DNA from: Patiria pectinifera
Taxonomy: Eukaryota; Echinodermata; Asteroidea; Valvatida; Asterinidae
Length of the DNA: 64,000 bases
Assembly (NCBI GenBank): GCA_029964075.1
Contig: CM057140.1
Span: 9,318,643 to 9,382,642, forward strand
Direction: 5' to 3'
Shown here: in pieces, positions 36,900-49,000 of the stretch
Numbering within the stretch: the first letter of the stretch is position 1
Layout of the letters: every line of letters begins with the position of its first letter
Made by a program: the position numbers and the translations under genes
The notes under the pieces: generated by a model
Told to the model about the DNA's origin: nothing
The model's database searches: none
Seen by the model: only the letters and a program-made list of their open reading frames with translations

Positions 36900-37080
36900 A
36901 GGTGCCAAGCCGGTGAGTGGGGTGGGGTGGGGGTGGGGGTGTTAAACCTCCCTTCCTCGTTTGGCCTCCAAACGAAACACACACAGTCATATATTCTCTA
37001 AATATGCCGCGAATACAGGAAGAAGCAGCTAAATTATCTGCATGAGCATGCCCCTGCCAACCCCCCCCCCCCCCCTCCTG
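36900..37080. other. G-rich and poly-C tracts next to the unit junction
   Basis: GGGGTGGGGTGGGGGTGGGG at about 36916-36937 and a C run at about 37060-37074. The same tracts are at 39079-39100 and 39222-39236, and upstream of MCT-D (45262-45272, 45400-45431). They sit at the point where units C and D diverge. Confidence 0.6.
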
Positions 37081-37465
37081 CGTGGGTATGCGCGGGCAAG
37101 TGAAACTGGCTACACTGGTGTCCACTGTGCGACTGACTACAATGGTGTCCATTATATTACACTCGAGTATGTTAGAAGTAAGGATACCAGCTACATATGC
37201 ACATTGTCTTAATGTATGTACAATCATACATCACACAAACACAAACGATAAAGGGAAATGGTTAAAAGAACTCCTTTTAAAACATGCCTTCGAATTTAAT
37301 TATGTACACAATATTATTTGGCAACATTTTCAAGCAATTTTGCATTCAATCTGTCTTGGTGGCTACATTCATCGGTCAATTAATATGCACCGGATTCATG
37401 ACCAGATTTAGAATAAATGTGAATAGTATATGAGTTAAGCATTGTATAAAATTCCGTGTACTTAC

Positions 37466-37694
37466 TCAAGACTCCCATCATGAAGGTACAAAGCGAAATA
37501 ACCAGACTGGTTTCCGCCGCGCTTCCATTGAAGAAAGCTATCCACACGTACACGTAGACGGACAACGAGGCAAGGAAACCATTGGTCATGATCAGAATGA
37601 CGATAACACTGCACAGGACCACCCAAGCCCAACCCGAATCTGGCGGCTCTGGCTCCAAATCCATGGCCGCATTTTCTTTCCTTTTGCGACCCAT
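37466..37694 (-). pseudogene. Duplicate first exon of MCT-C (exon 1')
   Basis: A complete copy of the 229-nt first exon with ATG, an open frame and an intact donor (gtaagt). It differs from exon 1 by one visible residue (CSVIVILIM against CSVFVILIM). No other exons belong to it. It could serve as an alternative first exon for MCT-C exon 2 by skipping over 35529-35301, or be a dead copy. Confidence 0.8.
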
Positions 37695-38470
37695 TTTTCG
37701 GCTGGAGTTTCTCCCAAGTTCAGAACGTTGGACAACACAGTAGATATAATATCAAATATGTTTACGTTTTGTTTTATATCGTATTATTTTGTATGGAAGC
37801 CTTAGATTTAGCCAATCGCATGGGTCCAAAAGCAGGATTATGGGCCAAGTTCTTTTGCGAGTCACTATTTCAAAGCTGTGTTTCTGTTCATGATGACATG
37901 TTCCAGATCCAGAGTTTACCAGTTCACCTGTTTAAATTAATTCCATTCAACAGTTAAGCCGTGGTTAAACCGCTGGCGTTGTAGTAGACCTACTTGTGTC
38001 TGGATAGGATGTTATTATACAGGGTTATGCTGCGTCAGTCCTTACTTTGCTCCCAGATATTACGAGTCACACGGGGAAGAAACCGGTTTGCTCCAGTTTG
38101 CAACGTCCAGAAGCTAATATTCTTCTTCTTTTTTAACTGACGGGTATTTCCAGTTCTTGCACAACATGTTGCTATGATCGACTTCCGGGCCATATTGCAT
38201 TGTTTAAACAAGACTTCCGAAATGCCCAATATAATATACTGTATATAATTTGTAACAGGCTTTTCGATCTACGAATATAGGCTACGGAACGGCAGCCATG
38301 TGATAAACACTGCAGTTCTAGACTCGATTAACGACAATGTTAAAAAAAAGCCAGGACCTATAGATCAGCTATACCTATAAGTATTAAAAGAATAAGATAT
38401 GGAAAAGGTAAATTTCACACTACTTGGAAAAACGGAGAAGAAGAAACTCATAGATAAGGTTGATTTGCAC

Positions 38471-38747
38471 CATGGGCGTCGCCAGGATTTTTTTCTAGAG
38501 GGGGGCAAAAAATGTTGGGCCAAAAATGCTTGCATTTCTCAACATATTCTCGATTTATCAGTTTTAGAGGGGGCAGGGACATTTTGCCCCCCCCCCCCAA
38601 CTCATTAAATTTACACCACTTTGTCTTCGCGCCTCTTTTTCTTTTCTTTTTTCTCTTTTTTTCTTCTTCTTCTTCTTCTTTTTGTTTTTTTCTTTTCCAG
38701 GGAGGGGCAAGTGCCTCCCCTTGCCCCCCCCCCTCGCGACGCCCATG
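38471..38747. mobile_element. GGGCGTCGC-ended MITE, copy 2 (carried by the tandem duplication)
   Basis: Same element as 36307-36585, duplicated with the surrounding 2.165 kb; differs mainly in homopolymer lengths. Confidence 0.75.
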
Positions 38748-39639
38748 ATTTGCTCTGTTTATTTAGGTGTTATAATGTGTGCATGTGCAGTCGTTCAACC
38801 TAATCCATGGGTGAGGTAACGGGAACTGTACTTTGAAAGTACTTTGATACATGGTATCGATTTATGTATTAGCAATGACGTATATTATACCGTGCTAATG
38901 TCATTAGGCAGAAAGATAAAAAGGCCTAGACCTTATCATCGTTGAGTGAAGCTGCCGCCGCCCCATCAACCATCGTAATCGAACAACGCCTCAATTATCT
39001 TTTTTTTATATCATGGCCAGCCATCTAAATCTTCTGAAATCACAACTGAATTTCACTAATGAGGTGCCAAGCCGGTGAGTGGGGTGGGGTGGGGGTGGGG
39101 GTGTTAAACCTCCCTTCCTCGTTTGACCTCCAAACGAAACACACACAGTCATACATTCTCTAAATATGCCGCGAATACAGGAAGAAGCAGCTAAATTATC
39201 TGCATGAGCATGCCCCTGCCAACCCCCCCCCCCCCCCTCCTGCGTGGGTATGCGCAGGCAAGTGAAACTGGCTACACTGGTGTCCACTGTGCGACTGACT
39301 ACAATGGTGTCCATTATATTACACTCGAGTATGTTAGAAGTAAGGATACCAGCTATATATGCACATTGTCTTAATGTATGTACAATCATACATCACACAA
39401 ACACAAATGATAAAGGGAAATGGTTAAAAGAACTCCTTTTAAAACATGCCATCGAATTTAATTATGTACACAATATTATTTGGCAACATTTTCAAGCAAA
39501 AAAAATTGTTTAGACATTTGAATTCGAAGTTCGATATAGCTCTAAATTAGGACTGGCATTGCACCCCCAAAACAAATGCAATTTAATTCTCAAAAGACGG
39601 TTCTTATGTCCTCATCTCCCTACGATCTCTCGTAACTGC

Positions 39640-40242
39640 TCACAATTTCTTCAATCGTTTCTTCAGTTGTAATACACTGCTTCTTCCAGCCTCGTGAATC
39701 TTTAGCAACCCTTGCTACACGTTCACTGAATAGGGACCACACCTCCAGCCCGTGACCCCCACAATGGTTCACCGCTAACTTGTTTTTATCTTCTCGCTAG
39801 TTTGGTCATTGTCATGTTCGTCTTCCTCAGAATGTCCACTACCCTTTCCTTGGTTTTGATCGTCCACGGAGTTTTGGGTGATTTGGGACCGACGGTGGGC
39901 CTGTGACACTCCCATCTCACTCCCTGTATACTTACCGGTACTATCTGTTACACCATCCCAACACTCACTGCTCGCAGACTCTGGATCGTACGGGAAACTC
40001 TTGCTCCCGCTAGTCTCATCGAAATATATTTGATTTTGAATGCCACAATCTTCCTAATCACTGATGCTTTCAAGCGTGACATTACTCCTTTCTACAAGTG
40101 CAGAAACTTCGTGCTCAACCTTTCGTGACTCTGGGATCCTAGTGGCATAATGCCTATCTCTATACCAAGAGTTTTCAAAACCCACCACATCTTCGTTATC
40201 ACTTTCGGATGTATCATTGGAATCTTCCGTTGTAATATTTTT
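39640..40242 (-). pseudogene. Decaying remnant of the long C-terminal tail of MCT-D
   Basis: Downstream of the stop at 40243 the frame still reads like the MCT-B tail (TSESDNEDVVGFENSW, YDPESASSECWDG, GKYTGSEMGVSQAH). A second stop replaces a Gln codon (SISD then TAG then EDCG, near 40055), and there is a larger deletion toward the end. Probably 3' UTR now. Confidence 0.8.
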
Positions 40243-43200
40243 TTAGGAAATTTGTGGATTTGGACCAGTAACACTGCTCGGTGTGTCATCTTCATCTATT
40301 TCTTGTTCGTGCACTTCTGCATGTGTGTCACTTTGGGATGACAGTGTACAATTTGCATGGTCCTCATCTGAGTCATTCTCACTTATTGGGTTTTTAATTC
40401 CTAGAACTTCGCCAACATCATAACAACCCTTTCCCACAGTTCCCCCTACAATCTGTCCTCTTTGGCTCAACTCACTCCGCTCCCGATTGCAGGCTGCGTT
40501 ACTCTGACAAGATTGGCTCGCCAGCTGATCGACATCTACCTCACACACTGACACACTCTCACACACTATCTCACCCTCGTACTGATCTATCCGTGTCTCA
40601 AACCCTTCCCTCATGAAAAATACCGGATTGACCCTTCCCAAGTCATCATGTTTCGATCCGGCTAGCTCCGGATCTAACTGGTTTGAACCGGGCTGGACCG
40701 GTGCTGCTTGTTCCTCGAAGGTCTTTGTGTGATGCCCTTGACGTCGTCGTTTAGCTCGCTGTAGAAAGTAGACGATGAGCATCAGTGCGGAGCCAGCTGT
40801 CATCACGGAGCCCGCAGTGTAGAAAGAGAAGTCGTAGCTATTGAGCGCATCGTAAAACCAACCTGAAATTTGGAAGATTTTTTTTGGTTTACATCACTAT
40901 AGTGCACAAAAATGTTACAAAACAATTATTATCCGGAACATTGATCGATCTGTTAATATCAAAGAGACGCATTGAGAGAGTGTACCGTCAACAAGAGTTC
41001 AACAGCCAAAATTAAGCATCCTATGCCCTTGCACAATCACGATTGAATGTATGAGTTTCGTACCACCTTCATTCCTGCGCAGAGGGCTTAGAATCAGCCC
41101 ATGCAGACACATGTTAATCTACCAATCAAATTGGTAGATTTTGATTGCGTGACACTCGCTCCATCCCAAACTATAGTTCACTATTTTTACACCTGCTCAT
41201 TACCAATCCGCAAATTTGTGAAATGATGTTTTACTTCCTACTGTACTAATCGCTTCTCACCGGCTAAAGCTCCTCCAGATATTTCACCAACGGCCCAGGC
41301 AAGGAAGAAATATGCCATGGAAGTACTGGCAAGCGATGGCTTGACGACAAGTCGAGGGGTCATGGTAATAACGACAGATGCTACACCGTTAGATATGCCG
41401 TGTACCAGCGCCACGGCTACCAACACCTTGAATTCCGTGATGAGAGGAGTTATGAAGGTTGCCAATGCACAGACACCGAAGGACAAGGTGTAGTAGAGCT
41501 CTGGACGCACCCAATTCCTGTCCACAATCCATCCTATGGAGAGTCTACCGATGAGACTACCGGCGCCCATCAGGGTAAGAAGCAACGCAGCGTTGTCTGG
41601 CTCGATGTTAATTGATTCAGCTCTTGATACCAAGTGGTAGGTAGTGGACGCCCAACCGAAGCCGTGCGCAATGCTTACAGCCATCAAGACCAGGAAGCTT
41701 GGATTGCGCAGAAGACGGATTAAATCAGAGGACTTTTTGACCAGGGTCTGACTGAGCATGGATGCAGAGCGAGGTCTGCGTCCGGGAATGAAGGAATTCC
41801 TCCCCCTTTCCTTTGATAAGTTCCCCAGAGTGGTTATGGCGACCGGTACCCAGACGATGTTGTTCATGGCAGTCATATCTCCTTCCAAGGTCGAGAACAG
41901 ACTCACAGAATCGGAGTCGGCATATTTGATCCTGTCCTCATCCTCAGTCTCATCAGCTGTCGTGGCAACGGCGGGTTTCCCTTGGAATATTGAGCCTTCT
42001 CCCAGAGTTGTGTCACCTTGGGCGCAGACAAAGTTTTCGTCGCCAAAAAGGGACGGGTTGAGAAACGACAGGCCAGTGCTGCCGACCTCTGTCGAATGGC
42101 CGCTCTCGCTGGTTGTTGCATCACACGTTTTATCCTCAAGTTCGCTCCTTTTGGATTTTTTAGATGACCTCTTTTGCTTGTTGGGCACCAGTGGTCTCAT
42201 GAGGGCGCCAGCAGTAACTACGTGAAACGCCAGTGCAGATGTTATCATCAGAGAGCCCCTCCATCCGTATTGGTCGATCAAGTACTGGTAGAGAGGCGGG
42301 AGCGCCAGTTGTCCGAGACTGGTTCCAGACAATGCCAAGCCCATGGCCAGAGCCAGACGTTTCTTGAAGTACATGCCCAGGATTGCAAAGCCAGCATTGA
42401 GGGTCATGCTTATTCCAAAGGCTATGGAAAGAAGGACGGTCACTCAACGGTAAAACAAAACAAATCACAAGGCTGATCTTAAGCCACAACATCGACTTTG
42501 TTGTACTCACAATCAATGTCATTACATATCTGTAACCGAGATTATGGCCTATTTGTGGCGTTATTATGCACCATCAACCGGCCTTTGCAAATAAACATTT
42601 TAACATGCCAAATGCTAACCAAAACAGTAACAAAGGCATATAACTTTTGGCTAATAGCTTTCCTCTTATGTGTCAACTTAAGGTATCTTGTGTTCTACAA
42701 CATTTTAATTTAAGTCCAACATTCTGTTTACCTCATTTTCCAAAGCTGGATGGAGAGAGAAGAAATAAATGAACTTAGCTGATCCTCACCTGTGAAAAAT
42801 CCAAGACTGATAATAAGGAATATTACACCAGTCGCCTGGGAGGAGACTACCAAACCAACACACGTCATCATACCTCCCACCATAACCGTCACACGGGGTC
42901 CAAAGCGTTTACATATCCATCCAGCAATCGGACCTAAACAAGGGTAACCAAAAATTAAGTTTTCAGTTTGAGATGCTCCTATCTAAATGGTGGACGGGAT
43001 TAATTCTCCCTTTTTGTACTCACAAACTTAGGCCGGGGAAAGAGTTTCCGAAGAAGGTAACATCAATTGATGTTTGGGCACGATAGGGTGCTCTATCCGC
43101 TCCGTTCACAAGTACCCCCTCACCGGCAAAGAAGGAACGGTTGGGGGTGACCGACCGACGCCATTGCCTGACTGCAATACGGGCGATTCCGAAAAGGGCG

Positions 43201-44288
43201 CCTTCAAGAGTTTGCAGCGCGTTGGCCAATCACAATGCGCGAAATCAGTCGACCTTTTCCAAACGGGCGTTGGGTCGACAGATTTTGCGCATTGTGATTG
43301 GCCAACGCATTGCAAACTCTTGGAGGCGCACTATTGGGAATCGCCCGTATTTTGCCGCGACCCACGGCCGTACCACTGCGTGTACATACTACAAATCCCC
43401 TGGTGTACGTGCGTCACACACAAGGAACGGTGCGCGTCAACCAGCAAAATGTCCCGCCCATGGGACGTCGTTGCTAGGTAAAAGGGCGCCCTCTTTGTTA
43501 GCGCACGGAGCCCATAGGGAAGATCCTGTACACTATTGGTCCTGGTATAAAGTTCAACTTGAACAAAAACGCATTGTGTACAATACACGCATACATAATT
43601 GTATGGCATATGTATACATGTACTTGTTTTCCCTATTTTCAGTCTTTTCTTCGTGTACAGTGCTCTTCTTCGAATTTGTTTTTATCTCTCACACAGAAAT
43701 ACAGGGTGAGTCAACAAAAAGGAAACCCAAAATTGCAGGACCGACCGATTATGTAATGAAGTTCTGCATGTAGCACTTTAAAAAATCTAGGTGTTAAAGC
43801 CAAATTAATAAGCTTTCTTTTAGAACAAGAATCACTCAGTCAAAATACTTCTTTCATGTATTCAATTTCGAAAGTGCTGTATATGCAGAACTTTATAAAG
43901 AAAATGGTCCTACCATTTAGTTTTTATTCACCCTGTAAAGGAGCAGTTTGCATTCAACTTGTCTTGTTCGCTGCATTCATTTTTTCAATTAATATTCATC
44001 AGTTTTAGAATAAACGTTAATGGTATGAGTTATGCACTGTATAAAATTCCTTGACTTACTCCAGACTCCAATCATGAAGGAACAAAGTGAAATAACCAGA
44101 CTGGTTTCCGCCGCGCTACCATCGAAGAAAGCTATCCACACGTACACGTAGACGGACACCGAGGCAAGGAACCCAATGACCAGGAACTGGCCGACGAAAA
44201 CACTGCATAGAACTACCCAAGCCCAACCCGAATCTGGCGGATCTGGCTCCAAATCCATGGCCGCATTTTCTTTCCTTTTACGACCCAT
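40243..44288 (-). CDS. SLC16-type monocarboxylate transporter, MCT-D (717 aa, tail truncated)
   Basis: Exons are 44288-44060, 42933-42790, 42421-41261 and 40862-40243. They total 2154 nt, with all introns in phase 1. The N-terminus MGRKRKENAAMDLEPDPPDS and the GWAWVV and YFKKRLALAMGLALSG motifs are intact, and helix 8 keeps GRLSIGWIVDR. The hydrophilic loop starts KQKRSSKKSKRSE. The tail ends at PNPQIS and a TAA where MCT-B continues PSPQITENLS, leaving about 180 tail residues, including RVNPVF and IKNPI. Position and length of truncation differ from MCT-C. The gene lies head to head with intact parkin (1.8 kb between start codons). Confidence 0.88.
43094..43517 (+). repeat. Dispersed repeat family R1, copy 3 (interrupted)
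   Basis: Closely matches 4286-4555 on both sides of a palindromic insert at 43180-43347. Lies in MCT-D intron 1. Confidence 0.8.
43180..43347. mobile_element. 168-bp palindromic MITE with TA target duplication
   Basis: Arms of about 67 bp beginning CGGGCGATTCC and containing GTTGGCCAATCACAATGCGC, with a short centre. TA flanks both ends (43178-43179, 43348-43349). The uninterrupted R1 copy has a single TA at this point (GCAATATTTTGCC near 4370). Confidence 0.9.
43700..43936. mobile_element. Mariner-like MITE (short form) in unit D
   Basis: TACAGGGTGAGTCAACAAAA at the left, TTTTTATTCACCCTGTA at the right, TA flanks. An internally deleted relative of 34672-35163 at the same position. Confidence 0.85.
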
Positions 44289-46071
44289 TTTCCGGCTGGA
44301 TTTTCCCCCAAGTTCAGAACGTTGGGCAAATTGTTGTTATAATATCAAATATGTTTACGTTTGCTGGATATCGTATTGGTATGGAGGGACGTACGATTCA
44401 ACCATTAAGGGAGTCCAACAGCAGTATGGTGCAAGATCTTTTGCAAGTCCCTATTTCAAAGCTGTGTTTCTTTTGATGGTGCAATATACCAGTCCGGATT
44501 TTACCTGAGTGTTTACTTGTTGACGTTAATGCCATTCAGTAATTAAGCGGTGATTATAACCTCGGCGTTGTGTTTGGTTTAGATGTCATTTCACCAGGAA
44601 TATGCTGCGTCAGAAGTCCGTACTTTACTCCCATACTGCGAGTCACATGGTTTGCTTCAGTTTGCACCGTCCAGAAGCCAATACTCTTCTTCTTTTTTAG
44701 TTGTTTCAAGTTCTTGCGCAACATGTTGTTATGACTGCCGGGCCATTACATTGTTCAAACAAGTCTTCCGAAAAGCCAAATATAATCTTTAGACTTTGTA
44801 ACCTTTTCGATTCAGAATTACACAGAGCTATGTGATAAACACTACAATTCTAGACTCTTGTAACGACAACGTACAAAGTATAGCTAGGACTTACATTCCC
44901 ATCAGCTACGTTAACCTATCTAAGTATTAACTGAATAAAATATGAAAAAGGTCAAGTTCACACTGCATGGAATAAAAAAGAAATAAAACAAGAAGAAGCT
45001 AAAAAGAAGGTTGATTTTACACGATGAAAGTTGAACACAGTGGCAATTTTGACACGTGAAATTTATTTGTGTAATGAGCAATGACGTATATTATGCTAGT
45101 GTCATTAGGCCAGAAAGATATTATGTGTCTAGGCCTTATTATCATCGTTGAGTGAAGCTGCTGCGCCATCATCAAGCAAAATCGAACGGGTTTGTGGTCA
45201 TGGCCAGCCATCTAAATCTCTATACCACAACTGAATTGCACTTGGTGCTTATAGCCGTGGAGTGGGGGGGGGGGTGTTAAACATTCTTCCATTTGGCCTC
45301 CAAACAAAGCACAACAAAACAACACATTCTCTAAACTATGCCAAGAATACAGGAGGAAGCAACTAGATTTCAAACTTATCTGAATGAGCATGCTCCTGCC
45401 CCCCCCCCCCCCCCCCCCTCCCCCCCCCCCCGCGTAGTTGCAACTTGGCACGCGCGAGCCTCGAGTCTACACCGTACGTAGCTACCCCCCCCCCCCTTCC
45501 CAGGCAAACTTAGGAGCCGCCCCTGAGTTGATATTCTATCTTTTCTGTCTTCTGTCTGTTTTCTGTCTTCTTTGTGTAATTTTTGCGCTGGCTAAGGCCA
45601 TACTAGACGCGGCTCTTAGCCTGTGAGGCTGCCGTACGTGTGAGCCTGCCGTACGTGTCACGTGCACGGCCCGCCGCGCGAGGCGCGCTCGGCTCTCTTT
45701 TAGAGACGCCGAAAATATTCTACGTTTTCATTTGGCCAAATGATTTTTGGATTTTTTCCATATTTTTCGAATTTTCTTTCATGTTCTTCAGATTTTGGGA
45801 GTTAATTTAAAAAGTCCTTAAATTTTACATTCACTTAAAAATTTCCTTTAGTTTTAACGTATCGGAAATTTCGTTAAATGTGGAGCTTAGGGCTTTTTAA
45901 AACACTTGGTGGCGCTCTTTGAAAATGGTAGCCTCCGTGGCGGGGTCTTGTTATGATTTTTGGACCTTCGATCTTCAGTCGCATTGTGAGTTTCTCATGA
46001 TGTCAGTCAGATAAGTGAGGTAGATTCTCCTATCCTGAGTTTAAAGAAGCGGAGGGATACTTGCCGGAGAA
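44289..46071. promoter_or_regulatory. Shared upstream region of MCT-D and parkin
   Basis: Divergent start codons at 44288 and 46072 with no gene between. Blocks conserved with units B and C include GCAATGACGTATATTAT, CCTTATTATCATCGTTGAGTGAAGC (45136-45162) and, with unit B only, CCTCCGTGGCGGGGT (45932-45946). In unit C the counterpart contains GATATAAAGGCC about 20 bases before the conserved CATCGTTGAGTG, resembling a TATA/initiator pair. A long poly-C run is at 45400-45431. Regulatory role is inference. Confidence 0.45.
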
Positions 46072-49000
46072 ATGTTTGAACTTCTTGTCAAGTTTGACGG
46101 GCAGAGTTGCAGTGTGGCGGTGGAAGCTGCATGGACTGTCGGGCGTCTGAAAAGGGAATTTGCTCGTTGCCACAGCGATGATGGATTGAAACCATCTGAT
46201 ATCGAAGTTATATTCTGTGGAAAAAAATTAGCTGATGAAATGATATTGCAGGTATATTGTTGCTTTCAGACACGTTTGTCACTGCTTGCATAAATGCTAG
46301 CTCTTGAAAATGAACAGAGAACAATGATGAAAACATGAAAGGAAAAGAGAAGAAATTTTGAAATGTATTGCAATTGAAAATTGTAACGTTTGTGGTGAAT
46401 GTATTCCATTAAACCAATTCTGGGGCCAAGATACAGGACTTTGCGACAGAATGGGGCTTCGGTAAAGGTTGCAAAATGGCTCTTTATGTTATTTTGGAAT
46501 GGAAATGAAAATTTTTGTTTGAAAACGGTGTTGCAGAACAGAATATCTACATACATTACATATCCAAGCCCAGCTTTTCATAGCAATAGTTATTTCAAAC
46601 TAAAAATGAAATAAATGATAGAATTTCAGTAGCTCTCTTTAATACTGTTCGTTGCTTTGTTTCCATTAGCTCAGCTGAAGTTGAATACCTTGATCTGTCA
46701 ATGTATGTATTCATGATGACTGTACTGGTCAAATGTTGATAAACCAATCCACTTTTTACCAACTATTGCTTCAACAGGATTGTGAACTGCAAGAGACCAG
46801 CACTGTGTTTGCAACGAGAAAACGATCTCCAAGAAGATGTGATGACGATACGTCGAGCAGGCCAAGGATGGACAGGCCACCCGAGGGGAGACCGGAGGTG
46901 TACAGGTCCCTGAGTGCTGACATGGCTGATCTGGAGCCACAACCTATTCAAGGAATCATGAGTGACGAAGCTGGGAGTCATGAGCAAGAACCATCAACAC
47001 TAAATGGTATGGTCTTGATTGCAGACTGTTTTTTTTTCCCTTCATAGTCAAGTGGTCAAGATGGTGAGGTGGCTAGAGGATGCTACCAACAAGATGAATC
47101 GAATCCAGCCTTAGGAATGTGGACACTCGAGAAATTCCAAGCATACCTCATGGGTGTGCGCATAATTAGCTTGAATATGACACACCTGAGGTTAGTCTGA
47201 AAATTTGATATGCGCATCAGCTTGAATATAGTACACATGAGGTTAGTCTAAAAATTTGGGACTCTCAATACTGTGTATGAGAGTCCCAAAACTTAAGATA
47301 GTAAAAACATGCAATATTTTACAAGAAAATAGACGAACATGAAACAACCAGTCCAACACCCTTTAGTACTGCATCAATCAACTGTGTCAAAAGAAACATC
47401 GGGTACCCAGTCTCTATTTTTACACATTTCCATAGTCATGCCGCCAGACTACTGAAGGGTCAATCTTCTCAAAAAGTTGGACATGTACCAGTCTAGTCTT
47501 AGGCTTTAAATTGAAATCACGTGGCTTCACTCTCAGATGCAAAATCTTAAACAAAAGTCTCCTTTAAAAATTCAAAATTGAGACCTCAAACTTGGCTGGG
47601 AAATACTGAGGACATTGCCTTTGCCTCATGAAATGTTTTGGAGATTTCTGTTGGCTAAAGAGTGAGTAAAGTTGGCCTGATTTTCTTTTAGCATGTTTTT
47701 CTGCACTCAAGGTCCCAGTCCGGCCTCATGCATGCACATTAGCTTAAGTATAGTATATGCTCAGAATTTCTCGAGGTCCGAGTACCAGACATTCAAAGAC
47801 CAATAGTGGATTTGATTCATCTGGTTGATAGTGCCCTCTACCGCCGCAGCGGCGGTAGAGAACCAGCTGCATTAGGTGAAAACAACCCAGATCCAGTCTG
47901 GACCAACACTGTGAAGGGTTCAGAGGCTTGGTACCAAGTAAATCACAAGTTCAGTCACATGTGAAATAGGATGAACACTGACAGAGGGGTGCCTTTTCGA
48001 AGTTGATCAGAATAGCTTGTGACTTTTCTTGAGACTGAATGACTTTTAATGGACCTGTGATAGACTTGTGATGGATTTCAAGTCAGCATTGGACGACATC
48101 AATGTTAGGAATCTAATTAGGTTTGCCCTTCACCGACGTATAAACGCTGTAAACTCAAGTGTGTTACCTCCCGAGTGAAAGTTGGAAAAAATCACTCTGG
48201 TGGGACTCGAACCCACGACCTCCTGCTTTCTTGTGCAGATGTCTTACCACTCGACCACCGAGCTAACCGGATCAGTTGGCTGGTTCGAATACGTCGGTGA
48301 AGGGCAAAACCTAATTTGATTTACATCACCCCGACGCAAAATTCCATCTTATAAATAGTTAGGAATCAAGTTAGCCGCACCAACTTCAGGATCTAAGCTC
48401 ACATGCCACATTTGTCCATTGTTTCGAGATGGTCCAACAGGTAGTATATGAGCAGAAACAGAAACTTGTGATGGACTTGTGGACTCGTGATGGACTTTTA
48501 AGGACTTGTGATGGACTTGTGATGAGCTTGTGGGGACTAGTGATTGACTTGTGAGGACTTGTGATGGACTTGTGATGAGCTTGTGGGGACTAGTGATTGA
48601 CTTGTGAGGACTTGTGATGGACTTGTGATGAGCTTGTGGGGACTAGTGATTGACTTGTGAGGACTTGTGATGGACTTGTGATGAGCTTGTGGGGACTAGT
48701 GATTGACTTGTAAGGACTTGTGATGGACTTGTGATGAGCTTGTGGGGACTAGTGATTGACTTGTGAGGACTTTGGATGGACTTGTGAGAACTTGCGATGG
48801 ATTTGTGATTGACTTTCGAGGACTTGGGAGGACTTGTAATTGACTTGTTAGGACATGTGATGGACATGTGATTGACTTGTGAGAGCTTGTGACTGACTTG
48901 GGGGGACTTGTGATTGACTTGTTAGGACTCGTGATTGACTCCAAACTACAACACTGGAGATGTGTGCATGTGTACTTAATGCTATAATATAACAGTACTT

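Larger units (their letters stand above)
27733..37080. other. Segmental duplication unit C (MCT-C)
   Basis: Begins at the repeat of the 18600 sequence and runs through the downstream flank, MCT-C and its upstream spacer, to a poly-C tract at about 37060-37078 that also exists upstream of MCT-D (45400-45431). Right of this tract the sequence jumps to the downstream-flank block GGTGTCCATTATATTACACT, so the parkin part is missing from this unit. Confidence 0.75.
35174..39499. repeat. 2.165-kb direct tandem duplication containing MCT-C exon 1
   Basis: Unit 1 is about 35174-37338 and unit 2 about 37339-39499, near-identical over the whole length including poly-C tracts, the GGGCGTCGC element and the downstream-flank fragment. 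The start of both is TTTGCATTCAATCTGTCTTG and the end is CAACATTTTCAAGCAA. The few differences point to a recent event. Confidence 0.92.

Noticed and set aside
48494..48810. CRISPR-like array
   Set aside because: The 53-bp units are head-to-tail identical repeats without unique spacers, in an animal intron.
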